Assembly (NCBI GenBank): GCA_024405515.1
Contig: JAKSOR010000006.1
Span: 1-41,933, forward strand
From: Clostridia bacterium
GTDB lineage: Bacteria > Bacillota > Clostridia > Christensenellales > CAG-917
DNA: 41,933 bases
Reading direction: 5' to 3'
The notes beneath the pieces are model-generated. The model was not told where the DNA came from. It saw nothing but the letters and a program-made list of their open reading frames with translations, and ran no database searches. Positions within the stretch are counted from its first letter, which is position 1, and every line of letters begins with the position of its first letter. The position numbers and the translations under genes were made by a program. Positions 16,673-24,806 of the stretch are shown in pieces.

Positions 16673-17469
16673 TATTCTGTTACACCCCACTTATTCATTT
16701 TATTCAAAAGTCTCTTATAAAAGTTTTCTTTGTTCTTCACGATAAAGTTTGCCTTATCGCTGCTTTTACATATTATTACATTTTCACCCGGTTTTATGCA
16801 TGAAACCTCTTCTCCGTCAACAGAGACCAAAGCATCAATATATCTGTTCAGTTTAATCTCAACTTTTGAGGAAGATGAGATTACAAGGGACTTAGAATGA
16901 AGCGAATGAGGACAGATCGGAATAATAAGCATAGCATCGACATCAGGCGAAAGAACCGGACCTCCTGCTGAAAGCGAGTAAGCCGTGGAACCGGTCGGTG
17001 TCGATATGATAATGCCATCCGAATGATAGCTGTCAACATAATCCCCATCAATATAAAGGTCAAGATATACCGGTCTTGACTGTGCGGATTTGATTACGAT
17101 TTCATTAAGTGCATTCTGTCTGATATCCCCTACGGAAGCAGATATCAGCATCTTTGATGCTGTCTCATCAGATAACAAAGCTTCTTTTATTTCGCTGGAT
17201 TCTGATGCCTTTGAAAACTCAGCAAGAAAACCAAGTCTTCCGAGATCAACACCTACAACAGGAATGCCGAATCCCGCAGCACTCTTTGCCGCTTTCAGAA
17301 TCGTTCCGTCACCGCCAAAAACAAGAACCTTCTCGAAATGCGGATTAATGTCTTTAGCATCACCTATTTCCGTAAATTCGAACTCACCGCCTGCTGACAG
17401 ATCAGCAAGCATCCTGTTCTTGATTTCCGGTTCTTTAATATACTTATTTGTTAAAACTGCAACTTTCAT
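16672..17469 (-). CDS. nadK: NAD kinase
   Basis: Phosphorylates NAD to NADP; also called PpnK. The 265-residue protein has the catalytic FGGDGTILKAA loop, GVDLGRLGFLAEF, and the substrate-binding stretch STPTGSTAYSLSAGGPVLSP, followed by the ICPHSLHSKSLV motif. First gene of nadK-argR-recN, with its own promoter (17480-17507) facing the divergent microprotein promoter. TlyA lies upstream on the same strand after a 236-base gap. Confidence 0.97.
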   Translation of the reverse strand: MKVAVLTNKYIKEPEIKNRMLADLSAGGEFEFTEIGDAKDINPHFEKVLVFGGDGTILKAAKSAAGFGIPVVGVDLGRLGFLAEFSKASESSEIKEALLSDETASKMLISASVGDIRQNALNEIVIKSAQSRPVYLDLYIDGDYVDSYHSDGIIISTPTGSTAYSLSAGGPVLSPDVDAMLIIPICPHSLHSKSLVISSSSKVEIKLNRYIDALVSVDGEEVSCIKPGENVIICKSSDKANFIVKNKENFYKRLLNKMNKWGVTE

Positions 17470-17479
17470 AGTATTTATA

Positions 17480-17507
17480 ATTATACATTTTAATGTATAT
17501 TATTCAA
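17480..17507 (-). promoter_or_regulatory. nadK-argR-recN promoter with an overlapping palindrome
   Basis: Minus strand TTGAAT (17507-17502), 16-base spacer, TATAAT (17485-17480). A palindrome, TATACATT-TT-AATGTATA (17482-17499), covers the spacer and -10. It has the size and symmetry of an ARG box but lacks its key G and C positions, so an ArgR target is only a possibility. Confidence 0.6.
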
Positions 17508-17552
17508 GCACAAAATGAATATTTGAATATTTTTTTGCATATTTTTCATACA

Positions 17553-17581
17553 TTGACATCACTGAAAATAAAATTTATAAT
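17553..17581 (+). promoter_or_regulatory. Perfect-consensus promoter for the 38-residue microprotein
   Basis: TTGACA (17553-17558), exactly 17 bases, TATAAT (17576-17581). The ATG of the microprotein begins 8 bases after the -10 (17589), at the expected transcription start, so the mRNA would be leaderless. Confidence 0.8.
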
Positions 17582-17588
17582 CTTAGAT

Positions 17589-17705
17589 ATGTTTACAGGA
17601 ATTCTTTCAGTTTCAGATTTTGTTGTAAGACTTGTAGGAGCAGTTGCAGGACTTGTTATTGCAATCGTTCTCCTAGTATACATAATCAAAAAATCACAGA
17701 AATAA
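17589..17705 (+). CDS. Small membrane protein of 38 residues, unrecognised
   Basis: Reads MFTGILSVSDFVVRLVG then a hydrophobic glycine/alanine-containing helix (about residues 12-32, ending VIAIVLLVYII) and a basic tail KKSQK before TAA. This is a typical single-pass microprotein with an inside-positive C-terminus. The same frame stays open back to 17493, but that part contains the promoter hexamers and no ribosome-binding site, so I take the ATG at 17589. It ends one base from the tlyA stop on the other strand. No terminator is seen after it, so the transcript could run on as antisense to tlyA. Coding is likely but unproven. Confidence 0.55.
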   Translation: MFTGILSVSDFVVRLVGAVAGLVIAIVLLVYIIKKSQK

Positions 17706-18416
17706 TTATTTGGAAAGATAAATCAGGAATTCCCTGTTTTTGTTTTCGTATCTTACAGGTGCTGGGCAGATGTCCAGCATTTTAAATTTATTAAGGGCAA
17801 CATACCCTTTGACGAGTTCTATTGCCTTATTTACAAGTTTTTCGTTCTTTACTATTCCGCTCTTATTAAGAGCGCTTTTATCAAGTTCAAACTGTGGTTT
17901 AATAAGAAGTACAGCCTTCCCGTCCGGTTTCAGGAGATTATATACGCTCCCGAGAATATAACTCAGAGATATGAAACTTACATCAGAACAGATAAAATCA
18001 ACCTTTTCAAGAGACGGGTCCAGTTCCCTTGCATTTGCCCTTAAAAACGCAACTTTAGGATTATTCAGAATATCCTCTCTCAAAGCACATTCGGCAACAT
18101 CTATTGCCAGAACACTATCAGCGCCATGTCTTAAAAGAGAATCGGTAAAACCGCCATTTGAACAGCCTATGTCAGCACAGGACTTACCGTCAACATTAAG
18201 AGAAAATCTTAAAAATGCCTCTTCGATTTTATATGCACCCTGAGAGGCAAAATTATTATTGTCTAAGATTTCGATATTAAAGGAATCATCCACATCATAA
18301 GAACATTTTTCCACAATATTCCCGTTAACTAAAACACTATGTGTTTTAATAAGGTTCTCCGCATATGTCCTTGAAGGAAGCGAATATTTATCCTGAATAT
18401 ACTTATCTAATCTCAT
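17706..18416 (-). CDS. tlyA: TlyA-family rRNA (cytidine-2'-O)-methyltransferase
   Basis: S4 RNA-binding domain (residues 1-60: MRLDKYIQDKY...AENLIKTHSVLVNG) followed by an FtsJ-like SAM-dependent methyltransferase domain with ADIGCSNGGFTDSLLRHGADSVLAIDV and the conserved VDFICSDVSFISL. Related proteins methylate ribosomal RNA (some are also called hemolysins). At 236 residues it is a little shorter than usual (about 270). The start overlaps the oapA stop by 4 bases (ATGA), tying it to the OLE-oapA unit. Position before nadK-argR-recN is typical of Firmicutes. Confidence 0.93.
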   Translation of the reverse strand: MRLDKYIQDKYSLPSRTYAENLIKTHSVLVNGNIVEKCSYDVDDSFNIEILDNNNFASQGAYKIEEAFLRFSLNVDGKSCADIGCSNGGFTDSLLRHGADSVLAIDVAECALREDILNNPKVAFLRANARELDPSLEKVDFICSDVSFISLSYILGSVYNLLKPDGKAVLLIKPQFELDKSALNKSGIVKNEKLVNKAIELVKGYVALNKFKMLDICPAPVRYENKNREFLIYLSK

Positions 18417-19090
18417 TTGTCTTTTGACTGAGCCTTATCTTTTTTTCTTCTTTTACGCTCTTCTTTGGAAAACAGAGCAAGAATTTTTGCAACGAACATC
18501 ACTATTTCATTTGATTTATTAATGGCAACTGTTTTCATAAAAGCCTTACCGCCGATAGTAAATGCTGAAACAAAGGCAGAAAAAACAATTGCTATCCAGC
18601 GCTGAACAGACTCAGCATCAAAATCTATTGCTATTTTCACCACAAGTGCAGCTGAACATGTTCCTGAAATAATGCCGAATATATCACCTATTACATCATT
18701 GCAGATACTTGAAACCGTACTGCTGTGTTTCTTTAACAAAAGTGCCGTTTTGGCTCCGTACAGTTTTCTTGAAGCCATGGATATTATAGGAGTTTCATCA
18801 CATGATGTTACAGCAACACCTATACAGTCGAATATAATACTGAGGACAACAAGCAAGAAAAGAAGAACAATCAGAACAGCTATATTCCCGGATTCAGCAG
18901 TAAGTTCACTTAAAAAACTGACAAATGCAGCTAAAACTAAAGTTATAAATATAACTTTAATCCACCATGTGTTTTTCTTGTCTTTTTTATTTTTCTTTTT
19001 CTGGGATTTACGTGGCGAAGCATCTTCATTCTGTAATGAAGTATCGTCATTTAAATGATCTTCCGAGTTGTTACTTTCTTTTGTCTTCAT
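18413..19090 (-). CDS. oapA: OLE-associated membrane protein OapA (DUF21/CorB-like)
   Basis: 225 residues: a highly charged N-terminus (1-42, rich in E, D, S then K), four predicted membrane helices at about 43-62, 69-93, 130-155 and 164-185, and a very basic tail (KEERKRRKKDKAQSK). I identify it as OapA because of this four-helix layout, its DUF21/CorB-like look, its place directly downstream of the OLE RNA candidate, and its place before tlyA-nadK-argR-recN. OapA binds OLE RNA and brings it to the membrane; in Bacillus (Alkalihalobacillus) halodurans the complex is linked to Mg2+ homeostasis and to cold and alcohol tolerance. The start codon has no Shine-Dalgarno sequence. If the OLE call were wrong, this would be a CorB-like membrane protein of unknown role. 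Confidence 0.82.
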   Translation of the reverse strand: MKTKESNNSEDHLNDDTSLQNEDASPRKSQKKKNKKDKKNTWWIKVIFITLVLAAFVSFLSELTAESGNIAVLIVLLFLLVVLSIIFDCIGVAVTSCDETPIISMASRKLYGAKTALLLKKHSSTVSSICNDVIGDIFGIISGTCSAALVVKIAIDFDAESVQRWIAIVFSAFVSAFTIGGKAFMKTVAINKSNEIVMFVAKILALFSKEERKRRKKDKAQSKDK

Positions 19091-19101
19091 AAAATTTTTG
19101 T

Positions 19102-19678
19102 TAATGGTGGCAACAACATGAGTAAACCTTGCGCCTTAGGTTCGGTAGGATTTCCCTGAGTAAAAACTTGTCGTCGCCGTCCAAGATGTTTCCAATTACA
19201 TCACTCACAATAAAGGACCGAATTGCCACTTAGAGCACACTATAATCCCCACGCCGTCTATTACAACAGTCTAGAAGATTTCCTTGACAGATTCTGACCA
19301 CCCTTATCTTTTTTTGCAGTCTGTATTTCACCGGGCAATCACAAAATTATATTGGCCATACAAAGTTGTGTGTTCCCTGATCCCTACAGATCACTCAAAG
19401 CAGGCTACACTGCACACAGCGCTTTTACACACCGCAATACAGGTTCAATCCCAGTCAGTAAAAAGACTTTATGTCTTTCTACCGGTCTGAGTCTCCACGG
19501 AAACTGGGTCGGGTTTTGCATGCCGTTGCAAGCCGCCCAAAATCCTTAACTCCCAGCAACAGCCCCAATTTGGGCAAAAGAAGCCATCACCAGGAACTTC
19601 ACCGATGTGCCCTTCGACGATATTTTACCCCCGTCTCCGAGCGGTGGAATCTGACTAGAATACTGCGCCACCATTAGT
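19102..19678 (-). ncRNA. ole: OLE RNA (ornate large extremophilic RNA)
   Basis: A 577-base region with no convincing coding frame and a base composition and word use unlike the flanking genes. Its two ends pair over 10 bp, TAATGGTGGC (19676-19667) with GCCACCATTA (19111-19102), closing the whole RNA. Inside I see CCCAGT (19508-19503) with ACTGGG (19455-19450) enclosing AAAGAC-ATAAA-GTCTTT (19478-19462), GATGT/ACATC (19202-19198 with 19189-19185) and AACCT/AGGTT (19142-19138 with 19129-19125). Size, a closing P1 helix, the oapA gene 11 bases downstream and the oapA-tlyA-nadK-argR-recN context match OLE. It has its own consensus promoter. I did not align it to the Rfam OLE model; that comparison would be decisive. 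Confidence 0.85.
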
Positions 19679-19684
19679 TAATAT

Positions 19685-19713
19685 ATTATAAATAATGAAT
19701 AAATTAATGTCAA
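19685..19713 (-). promoter_or_regulatory. OLE RNA promoter
   Basis: Minus strand TTGACA (19713-19708), exactly 17 bases, TATAAT (19690-19685): a perfect sigma-A consensus. The -35 begins 2 bases after the recG stop codon, and transcription would start near 19678, right before the first strand of the closing helix. Confidence 0.88.
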
Positions 19714-19714
19714 A

Positions 19715-21739
19715 TCAGCTGTTTAGAGTGACTTTTCCTATTTCATCAAGGAAATCACTGACGTCCTGTCTAGACCTTCCGACAATTGATAAAAGTTCAT
19801 GAAGAGATAGATTCTTAAGTCTCGAATCTGCATAAATTCTTGAATTTGAAAGAGTTTTTGCATTGAATGCAAGACCGAAAACAGGAGTAAGACTTATGCC
19901 GCTCTGTTTTGTCCCGATAAAGTCACCAGGTCCCCTCATCTCAAAATCAACTTCCGAAATATGCTGACCGTCATTTGAATTAACGAGAGTCTCAAGTCTC
20001 TTTGCTGATGTTTCGGAAAGACTGTTTGTATGAAGTATGCAATGAGCAGAAGATCCGTCTCTGCCTATTCTCCCTCTAAGCTGATGAATGGATGCAAGAC
20101 CGAACCTGTCTGCATTCACAATAAGCATTTCAGTAGCTTTTGTATCAATACCTACTTCTATTATAGAAGTAGCAACGAGAACATCAGTTATACCGCTTGC
20201 AAAATCGTTCATTACTTCATCTTTTTCTTTCTGGCTCATTCTCCCGTTTATATATGCTACCCTGACCCCGGAAAATCTGTCCGAATACCTGTCTTTAAAC
20301 TTTTCTGTCGAAAAGATAAGATTACCTTCAGAGTCCTCAATAGCCGGGCATACAATAAACGCCTGTTTCCCGTTCATTGCAAGGGCAAGAACAGTATTTA
20401 ATGCAAGGTCAAGATTGGAAACAACAGAAGTATGAACATTTGTCAATGCTTCCTCACGTTTTACAATGGTTGAAACGGCAAGATTTTCATAAAATGAAAG
20501 AGCCAGGGATCTAGGAATCGGCGTTGCTGTCATAGAAACTATGTCCGAAGCACCCTTTTCCTCAAGTTTTTCCCTGTCATGAACACCGAACCTGTGCTGT
20601 TCATCAATAATTGCAAGACTTAAATCTTTATATCTGACATCTTCGCTGAAAAGAGAATGAGTGCCGAAAACACATGAGATATTTCCGGCATAAAGACCGT
20701 TTAATATCGCATCTCTTTTGGTTTTCGGAGTCGAAGATGTAAGAAGCGAATATGAAATATTGAGTTTTAAAGCAATCTTTTCAAAATTCTTGGCATGCTG
20801 GGATGCAAGTATTTCTGTCGGTGCCATCATGACAGCCTGATGCCCGGATAAAGATGCAAGATACATCAGATAAAATGCGACAGCAGTCTTTCCTGACCCC
20901 ACATCACCACAGATAATTCGTGACATATTTTTTGTTGATTTCAGATCTTCTTCCGAATCTTTTATTGCTTTGACCTGGGATTCGGTAAGAGTGAAATCAA
21001 GAGCGTTTTCATACTCATTTATTACAGAATTGTCGATTTTATAGAATACTTTTCTTGTTTTTCTGCCATTTTGAGCCGATTTTCTGTATATTTCGAGGGC
21101 AATTCCCATATCAACACTTGCAAGATCAGCAAGTGCTTTTTTTGCATCAGCAACGCTAACGGGCCTGTGTATACGGTCAAAAATATGGTAAAGATCATAC
21201 TCAACCTGGCCCTGATATCCTTCAAAAGTCTGATGCGACATCATATCAAGAGATGTGGTGATAATATTCTTAAACACATTCTGTCCGAGTATTCCTCTTA
21301 AAGGATATACAGTATAAATCCCGTCCAGTTTCCCTGACTTGTCCTCTTTTTCAAGCTGAGGGTTTGAAATCACATATGCTCCCTCATCTGTAAATTTTGT
21401 AAGGATTCTGTAACTATCCCCTACTTTGAAGGAATCATGAAGAAACGGCATATTGTAAAAGTTTGCCTTAAACTTAAGTCTGTTCTCCGAAAGATTATCT
21501 GAAAAATTCACTGAAAAAGCTTTATTACCGAAATGACTGACTGCCGAGATTTTTTCAACACGTCCTGAAATAAGACAGTTCTCGTTCAGACCTGCATCTG
21601 ATATTTTTACCGGAGACCTTAAATCTATGTATCTTGTCGGTAATAAAGAAAAAAGCTCAGGGATAGTTTCTATCCCAAGCTCCTGTAGTTTTTTAATGGT
21701 TGAAGGGCCGACACCCTTTATGTCTTTAAGTGCAAGCAT
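19715..21739 (-). CDS. recG: ATP-dependent DNA helicase RecG
   Basis: Branch-migrating helicase that regresses stalled forks. The 674-residue protein has an N-terminal wedge/OB region (LKDIKGVGPSTIKKLQELGI at the start), Walker A CGDVGSGKTAVAFYL, the RecG-type DEQH box IIDEQHRFGVHDREKL, MTATPIPRSLAL and the C-terminal QLRGRIGRDG. Complete and of normal length. Its ATG overlaps the fakA stop by one base (TAATG). The OLE promoter begins right after its stop. Confidence 0.97.
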   Translation of the reverse strand: MLALKDIKGVGPSTIKKLQELGIETIPELFSLLPTRYIDLRSPVKISDAGLNENCLISGRVEKISAVSHFGNKAFSVNFSDNLSENRLKFKANFYNMPFLHDSFKVGDSYRILTKFTDEGAYVISNPQLEKEDKSGKLDGIYTVYPLRGILGQNVFKNIITTSLDMMSHQTFEGYQGQVEYDLYHIFDRIHRPVSVADAKKALADLASVDMGIALEIYRKSAQNGRKTRKVFYKIDNSVINEYENALDFTLTESQVKAIKDSEEDLKSTKNMSRIICGDVGSGKTAVAFYLMYLASLSGHQAVMMAPTEILASQHAKNFEKIALKLNISYSLLTSSTPKTKRDAILNGLYAGNISCVFGTHSLFSEDVRYKDLSLAIIDEQHRFGVHDREKLEEKGASDIVSMTATPIPRSLALSFYENLAVSTIVKREEALTNVHTSVVSNLDLALNTVLALAMNGKQAFIVCPAIEDSEGNLIFSTEKFKDRYSDRFSGVRVAYINGRMSQKEKDEVMNDFASGITDVLVATSIIEVGIDTKATEMLIVNADRFGLASIHQLRGRIGRDGSSAHCILHTNSLSETSAKRLETLVNSNDGQHISEVDFEMRGPGDFIGTKQSGISLTPVFGLAFNAKTLSNSRIYADSRLKNLSLHELLSIVGRSRQDVSDFLDEIGKVTLNS

Positions 21740-23409
21740 TACTCTGCTGAAATAATGTAGTAGTAATGCGGCTGTCCGCCGAAATAGTATGAAACTTCAA
21801 GATCTTTGTAAAGAGCCGTAATCTTATCAGCCATATTTGCAGCATCCTCCTCTGTGACGCCCTCACCGAAATAGATTGTCAGAACATCTTTATTATCTGC
21901 GAGCTTTTTGACTGTATTTAATGTTGTCTCTTCAATTGACTGGCTTCTTGCAACAATCTTTTTATCGGTTATACCGATAATATCTCCTTCTTTAACTGAG
22001 AATCCGTTCATTCTGGTTGATCTGACAGCATGTGTTATTTCAGCACAGCTGACGCCCTTAATGGCAGCACTCATGTTCTCAAATATTTCTTCCGCTGTAG
22101 AGTCTTCCGTAAACTGAAGTGCAGCTGAAATTCCCTCAGGCATATTAGTTGTAGGAACAACAAAAACATTACATTCTGCAAGTTCTGCAGCCTGATTTGC
22201 TGAAAGAATGATATTGGAATTGTTCGGGAGAACAAATACATTCTTGGCTTTTACATCATTTATTGCACCGAGGATATCGTATACCGACGGATTCATTGTC
22301 TGACCGCCTTCAACTACTATATCAACAAGGAGATCTTTGAAAATATTTTCCATGCCTTCTCCGCAGCACACTGATACCATTGCAAAATCCTTAAGAGGAA
22401 CAGCTTTCTGTTCTTCTTTCTTTGATTCGATTTTTCTGTGCTGTTCAAGCATGTTCTCTATCTTAATATCAACGAGTTCTCCAAGTCCCAAAGCCGCCTT
22501 AAGTGCTCTGTCAGGATGATTTGTATGAACATGTGTCTTAACGAGTTCCAAATCTCCGATAACAAGAACACAATCTCCGATTGTCTGAAGATAATCGCGG
22601 TATTTGTCAATAGATGCACTAGTAACTGTTTTATTCAGATGAGTTATAAAGAATTCTGTACAGTACTGGAATGTAATGTGGTCATAATCATTCTTCGAAG
22701 AATCAAAATCTTTCTGCTCAGGATTTGCCATGAGTTCTTTTTTATCAACTCTGATGGTTTCTCCCGAGAGAAGCACAAGTTCCTCTCCTACAAGAGTCCT
22801 GTACATACCATCAAACAGTGTAAGAATTCCTCTTCCGCCGGCATCAACTACTCCTGCTTTTGCAAGAACAGGAAGCATTTCCGGAGTCTTCTGGAGAATT
22901 TCCTCACCGGCCGTCAGAACTTTCTGGAAAAATTCAGTGAATTCAACCTTTCTGCCTTTTGCAGCACTTTGTGCTGTTTCTGCCATTACTCTGATAACAG
23001 TAAGTATCGTTCCTTCCTTCGGTTTCTCAACCACACTGTATGCAATTTCAGAACCTTTCTGTAAGCATTCTGCAAAATTCTTTGGTGTAACTTCTGCTTT
23101 GCCGCTGAGAGCAACTGCAAATCCTTTGAAAATCTGCGATGAAATCGTACCGGAGTTTCCTCTGGCGCCCCAAAGAGCACCTTTAGAGAATGCAAGTGCA
23201 ATTTCGTCAAGCAATATAGAATCGGAAGTGTTAACCTCTCTGATAGCAGACTGGATAGTCAGAGACATATTTGTTCCGGTATCACCATCAGGCACAGGGA
23301 AAACATTCAGATCATCAATTGTCTGACGATTAAGCTCAAGAGCTTTGGCTCCCCCGGCTAGCATTTCCTTAAATTTAAGACCGTCTATTTTCATATATCC
23401 TTCAGACAC
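21739..23409 (-). CDS. fakA: DAK2/DegV-type fatty acid kinase subunit FakA (YloV)
   Basis: ATP-binding subunit of a fatty acid kinase that phosphorylates exogenous fatty acids carried by a FakB protein. The N-terminal DhaL/DAK2 domain has NVFPVPDGDTGTNMSLTI with the metal-binding aspartates; GALWGARGNSGTISSQIF and VVDAGGRGILTLFDGM follow; the C-terminal half is the YloV-specific region. The frame can start at GTG 23409 or ATG 23394; AAGGA lies 3 bases before the latter, so the start is unsettled (556 or 551 residues). Order yloU-fakA-recG is the standard Firmicutes one. No fakB gene is in the window. Confidence 0.92.
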   Translation of the reverse strand: MSEGYMKIDGLKFKEMLAGGAKALELNRQTIDDLNVFPVPDGDTGTNMSLTIQSAIREVNTSDSILLDEIALAFSKGALWGARGNSGTISSQIFKGFAVALSGKAEVTPKNFAECLQKGSEIAYSVVEKPKEGTILTVIRVMAETAQSAAKGRKVEFTEFFQKVLTAGEEILQKTPEMLPVLAKAGVVDAGGRGILTLFDGMYRTLVGEELVLLSGETIRVDKKELMANPEQKDFDSSKNDYDHITFQYCTEFFITHLNKTVTSASIDKYRDYLQTIGDCVLVIGDLELVKTHVHTNHPDRALKAALGLGELVDIKIENMLEQHRKIESKKEEQKAVPLKDFAMVSVCCGEGMENIFKDLLVDIVVEGGQTMNPSVYDILGAINDVKAKNVFVLPNNSNIILSANQAAELAECNVFVVPTTNMPEGISAALQFTEDSTAEEIFENMSAAIKGVSCAEITHAVRSTRMNGFSVKEGDIIGITDKKIVARSQSIEETTLNTVKKLADNKDVLTIYFGEGVTEEDAANMADKITALYKDLEVSYYFGGQPHYYYIISAE

Positions 23410-23752
23410 GGATGCCGACTACATTTACATGAACACGTTTGACACGCATTCCTGAGAAAGTCTCCACTGAGAACTTTACAGCATCCATAAGAGATTTTTT
23501 AACTGCTTCGATATTGACACCGACCTTTAATACCGCATGAACTTCGATATAAAGAAGATTATCAACTATGTTGATAGTAATTCCTTTAGCCATTGGATTT
23601 TTTGAAAACATACCGACAAAATTGTCTGTAAATCTTCTGGAAACAAGGTCAACAACACCATAGCAATCCCTTGCTGCATGAGCTGCAACAGTTGCAATTG
23701 CCTCATCAGAAATGATTATTTTACCGAATTTATTAGATGTTTCCAGTGCCAT
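23402..23752 (-). CDS. yloU: Asp23/Gls24 family protein YloU
   Basis: Small envelope-stress-associated protein (DUF322, Asp23/Gls24 family), here 116 residues. It starts ALETSNKFGKIIISDEAIATVAAHAARDCYGVVDLV and ends VKRVHVNVVGIRV, both family-typical. The frame extends to a TTG at 23761, but the ATG at 23752 gives the normal N-terminus. Neither has an obvious Shine-Dalgarno sequence. Divergent from rpmB and upstream of fakA, as in most Firmicutes; the exact role is not established. Confidence 0.9.
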   Translation of the reverse strand: MALETSNKFGKIIISDEAIATVAAHAARDCYGVVDLVSRRFTDNFVGMFSKNPMAKGITINIVDNLLYIEVHAVLKVGVNIEAVKKSLMDAVKFSVETFSGMRVKRVHVNVVGIRV

Positions 23753-23818
23753 ATCATGCAAAATATTATCATATTACACTAAAATATACAACTAAATTGA
23801 AATTTTAACTCAAATCGG

Positions 23819-23847
23819 TTGCAAAAGATTATTATCTTTGTTAGAAT
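23819..23847 (+). promoter_or_regulatory. rpmB promoter
   Basis: TTGCAA (23819-23824), 17 bases, TAGAAT (23842-23847). AGGAGGT (23864-23870), a full-strength ribosome-binding site, sits 8 bases before the ATG. The remaining bases up to yloU presumably hold that gene's divergent promoter, for which no clear hexamers were found. Confidence 0.7.
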
Positions 23848-23878
23848 ACGGATGTTTGAATTTAGGAGGTACTAAATT

Positions 23879-24070
23879 ATGGCAAGAGTTTGTAGCGTTT
23901 GCGGAAAAGGCAGAATGAGTGGAAACGCCGTATCACACAGTAATAGAAAGACAAGAAGAAGTTGGGCACCAAACCTTCAGAAAGTTAAAGTTAACACACC
24001 AACAGGCGGAGTTGAAGAAGTTTATGTTTGCACACGTTGTCTCCGTTCAGGTAATGTTGATCGTGCTTAA
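23879..24070 (+). CDS. rpmB: Ribosomal protein bL28, zinc-binding form
   Basis: 63-residue large-subunit ribosomal protein. It has two CxxC pairs (CSVC at 5-8 and CTRC near 51-54), so it is the zinc-ribbon (C+) type rather than the zinc-free paralogue that many bacteria switch to when zinc is scarce. The body [18 protein letters not shown] is diagnostic of bL28. Single-gene transcription unit between its promoter and a strong terminator, divergent from yloU. Confidence 0.98.
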   Translation: MARVCSVCGKGRMSGNAVSHSNRKTRRSWAPNLQKVKVNTPTGGVEEVYVCTRCLRSGNVDRA

Positions 24071-24082
24071 TTGTTTATTATG

Positions 24083-24119
24083 AAAAAAACATCCTTCCGA
24101 AAACGGAAGGATTTTTTTT
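24083..24119. terminator. Strong terminator between rpmB and rpe (bidirectional)
   Basis: ATCCTTCCG-AAAA-CGGAAGGAT (24091-24112), a 9-bp stem with a 4-base loop, flanked by an A-run (24083-24089) and a T-run (24113-24119). It ends rpmB and, in the other direction, rpe. Confidence 0.93.
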
Positions 24120-24147
24120 GCCGAAATTTTCCTGAAACTGAGAGAAA

Positions 24148-24795
24148 TTATCTCTTTATTCCCTTTACTGCCTCTGCAGGATTTTCAGCTTTGAATACAG
24201 CTGAACCGGCAACGAGAGCTGTTGCACCGGCATTCTGACAGAGCTCTGAATTTGCAGGACACACACCGCCGTCAATCTCGATATCATATGTGTATCCTTT
24301 TTCTTTTTTGATTGCAGCACCCTTTCTTACATGCTCGAGTTTCTCTTCTTTGAAAGACTGCCCTCCGAAGCCTGCCTGAACGGTCATAATCAAAAGAACA
24401 TCTATTTGGTCAAGATAATCCTCAACTATTGAGAACGGCTGATCTGCGTTGATTGAGAGACCGCATTTTTTGCCCTTACTCTTAATTATATTAAGAGCGC
24501 CCTGGACATCTTTGGATGCTTCCGGATGAAATACCACAATATCAGCACCTGCATCACAGAACTGCCCTACATATTTTTCCGGTTCGGTAATCATAAGATG
24601 AACATCAAGCACCTGGTCTGTATATTTTCTTAATGCTTTTACCATAGGCATACCGAAAGTTATATTCGGTACATATACGCCGTCCATGACATCACAGTGA
24701 ACCCAGTCAGCTCCCCATGCTTTGATATCCTGAACTGCTTTACCCATATTTCCGAAATCTGCTGATAAAATTGATGGTGCGACTATTGCTGACAT
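24148..24795 (-). CDS. rpe: Ribulose-phosphate 3-epimerase
   Basis: Interconverts ribulose 5-phosphate and xylulose 5-phosphate in the pentose phosphate pathway. The 215-residue TIM barrel has VAPSILSADFGNMG at the N-terminus, HCDVMDGVYVPNITFG with the metal-binding His and Asp, VHLMITEPE, MTVQAGFGGQSF and DGGVCPAN. Complete. It follows rsgA by 11 bases on the same strand and ends the long ligA/yicC-to-rpe gene run at the shared terminator. Confidence 0.97.
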   Translation of the reverse strand: MSAIVAPSILSADFGNMGKAVQDIKAWGADWVHCDVMDGVYVPNITFGMPMVKALRKYTDQVLDVHLMITEPEKYVGQFCDAGADIVVFHPEASKDVQGALNIIKSKGKKCGLSINADQPFSIVEDYLDQIDVLLIMTVQAGFGGQSFKEEKLEHVRKGAAIKKEKGYTYDIEIDGGVCPANSELCQNAGATALVAGSAVFKAENPAEAVKGIKR

Positions 24796-24806
24796 ATTAT
24801 TTCCTC

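Noticed and set aside
19284..19677. Several short plus-strand reading frames (60-70 codons) between oapA and recG
   Set aside because: They lie opposite the OLE RNA, overlap one another in different frames, lack ribosome-binding sites and have atypical composition; the region is better explained as structured RNA on the minus strand.
19102..19678. RNase P RNA or tmRNA as an alternative identity for the noncoding region
   Set aside because: I found neither the RNase P conserved core (GAGGAAAGTCC-type and ACAGAAA-type words) nor a tRNA-like tmRNA end; the gene context points to OLE.
22438..23326. Two long plus-strand frames of about 200 codons opposite fakA
   Set aside because: They overlap a well-conserved gene, have no ribosome-binding site and contain unconvincing protein sequence.
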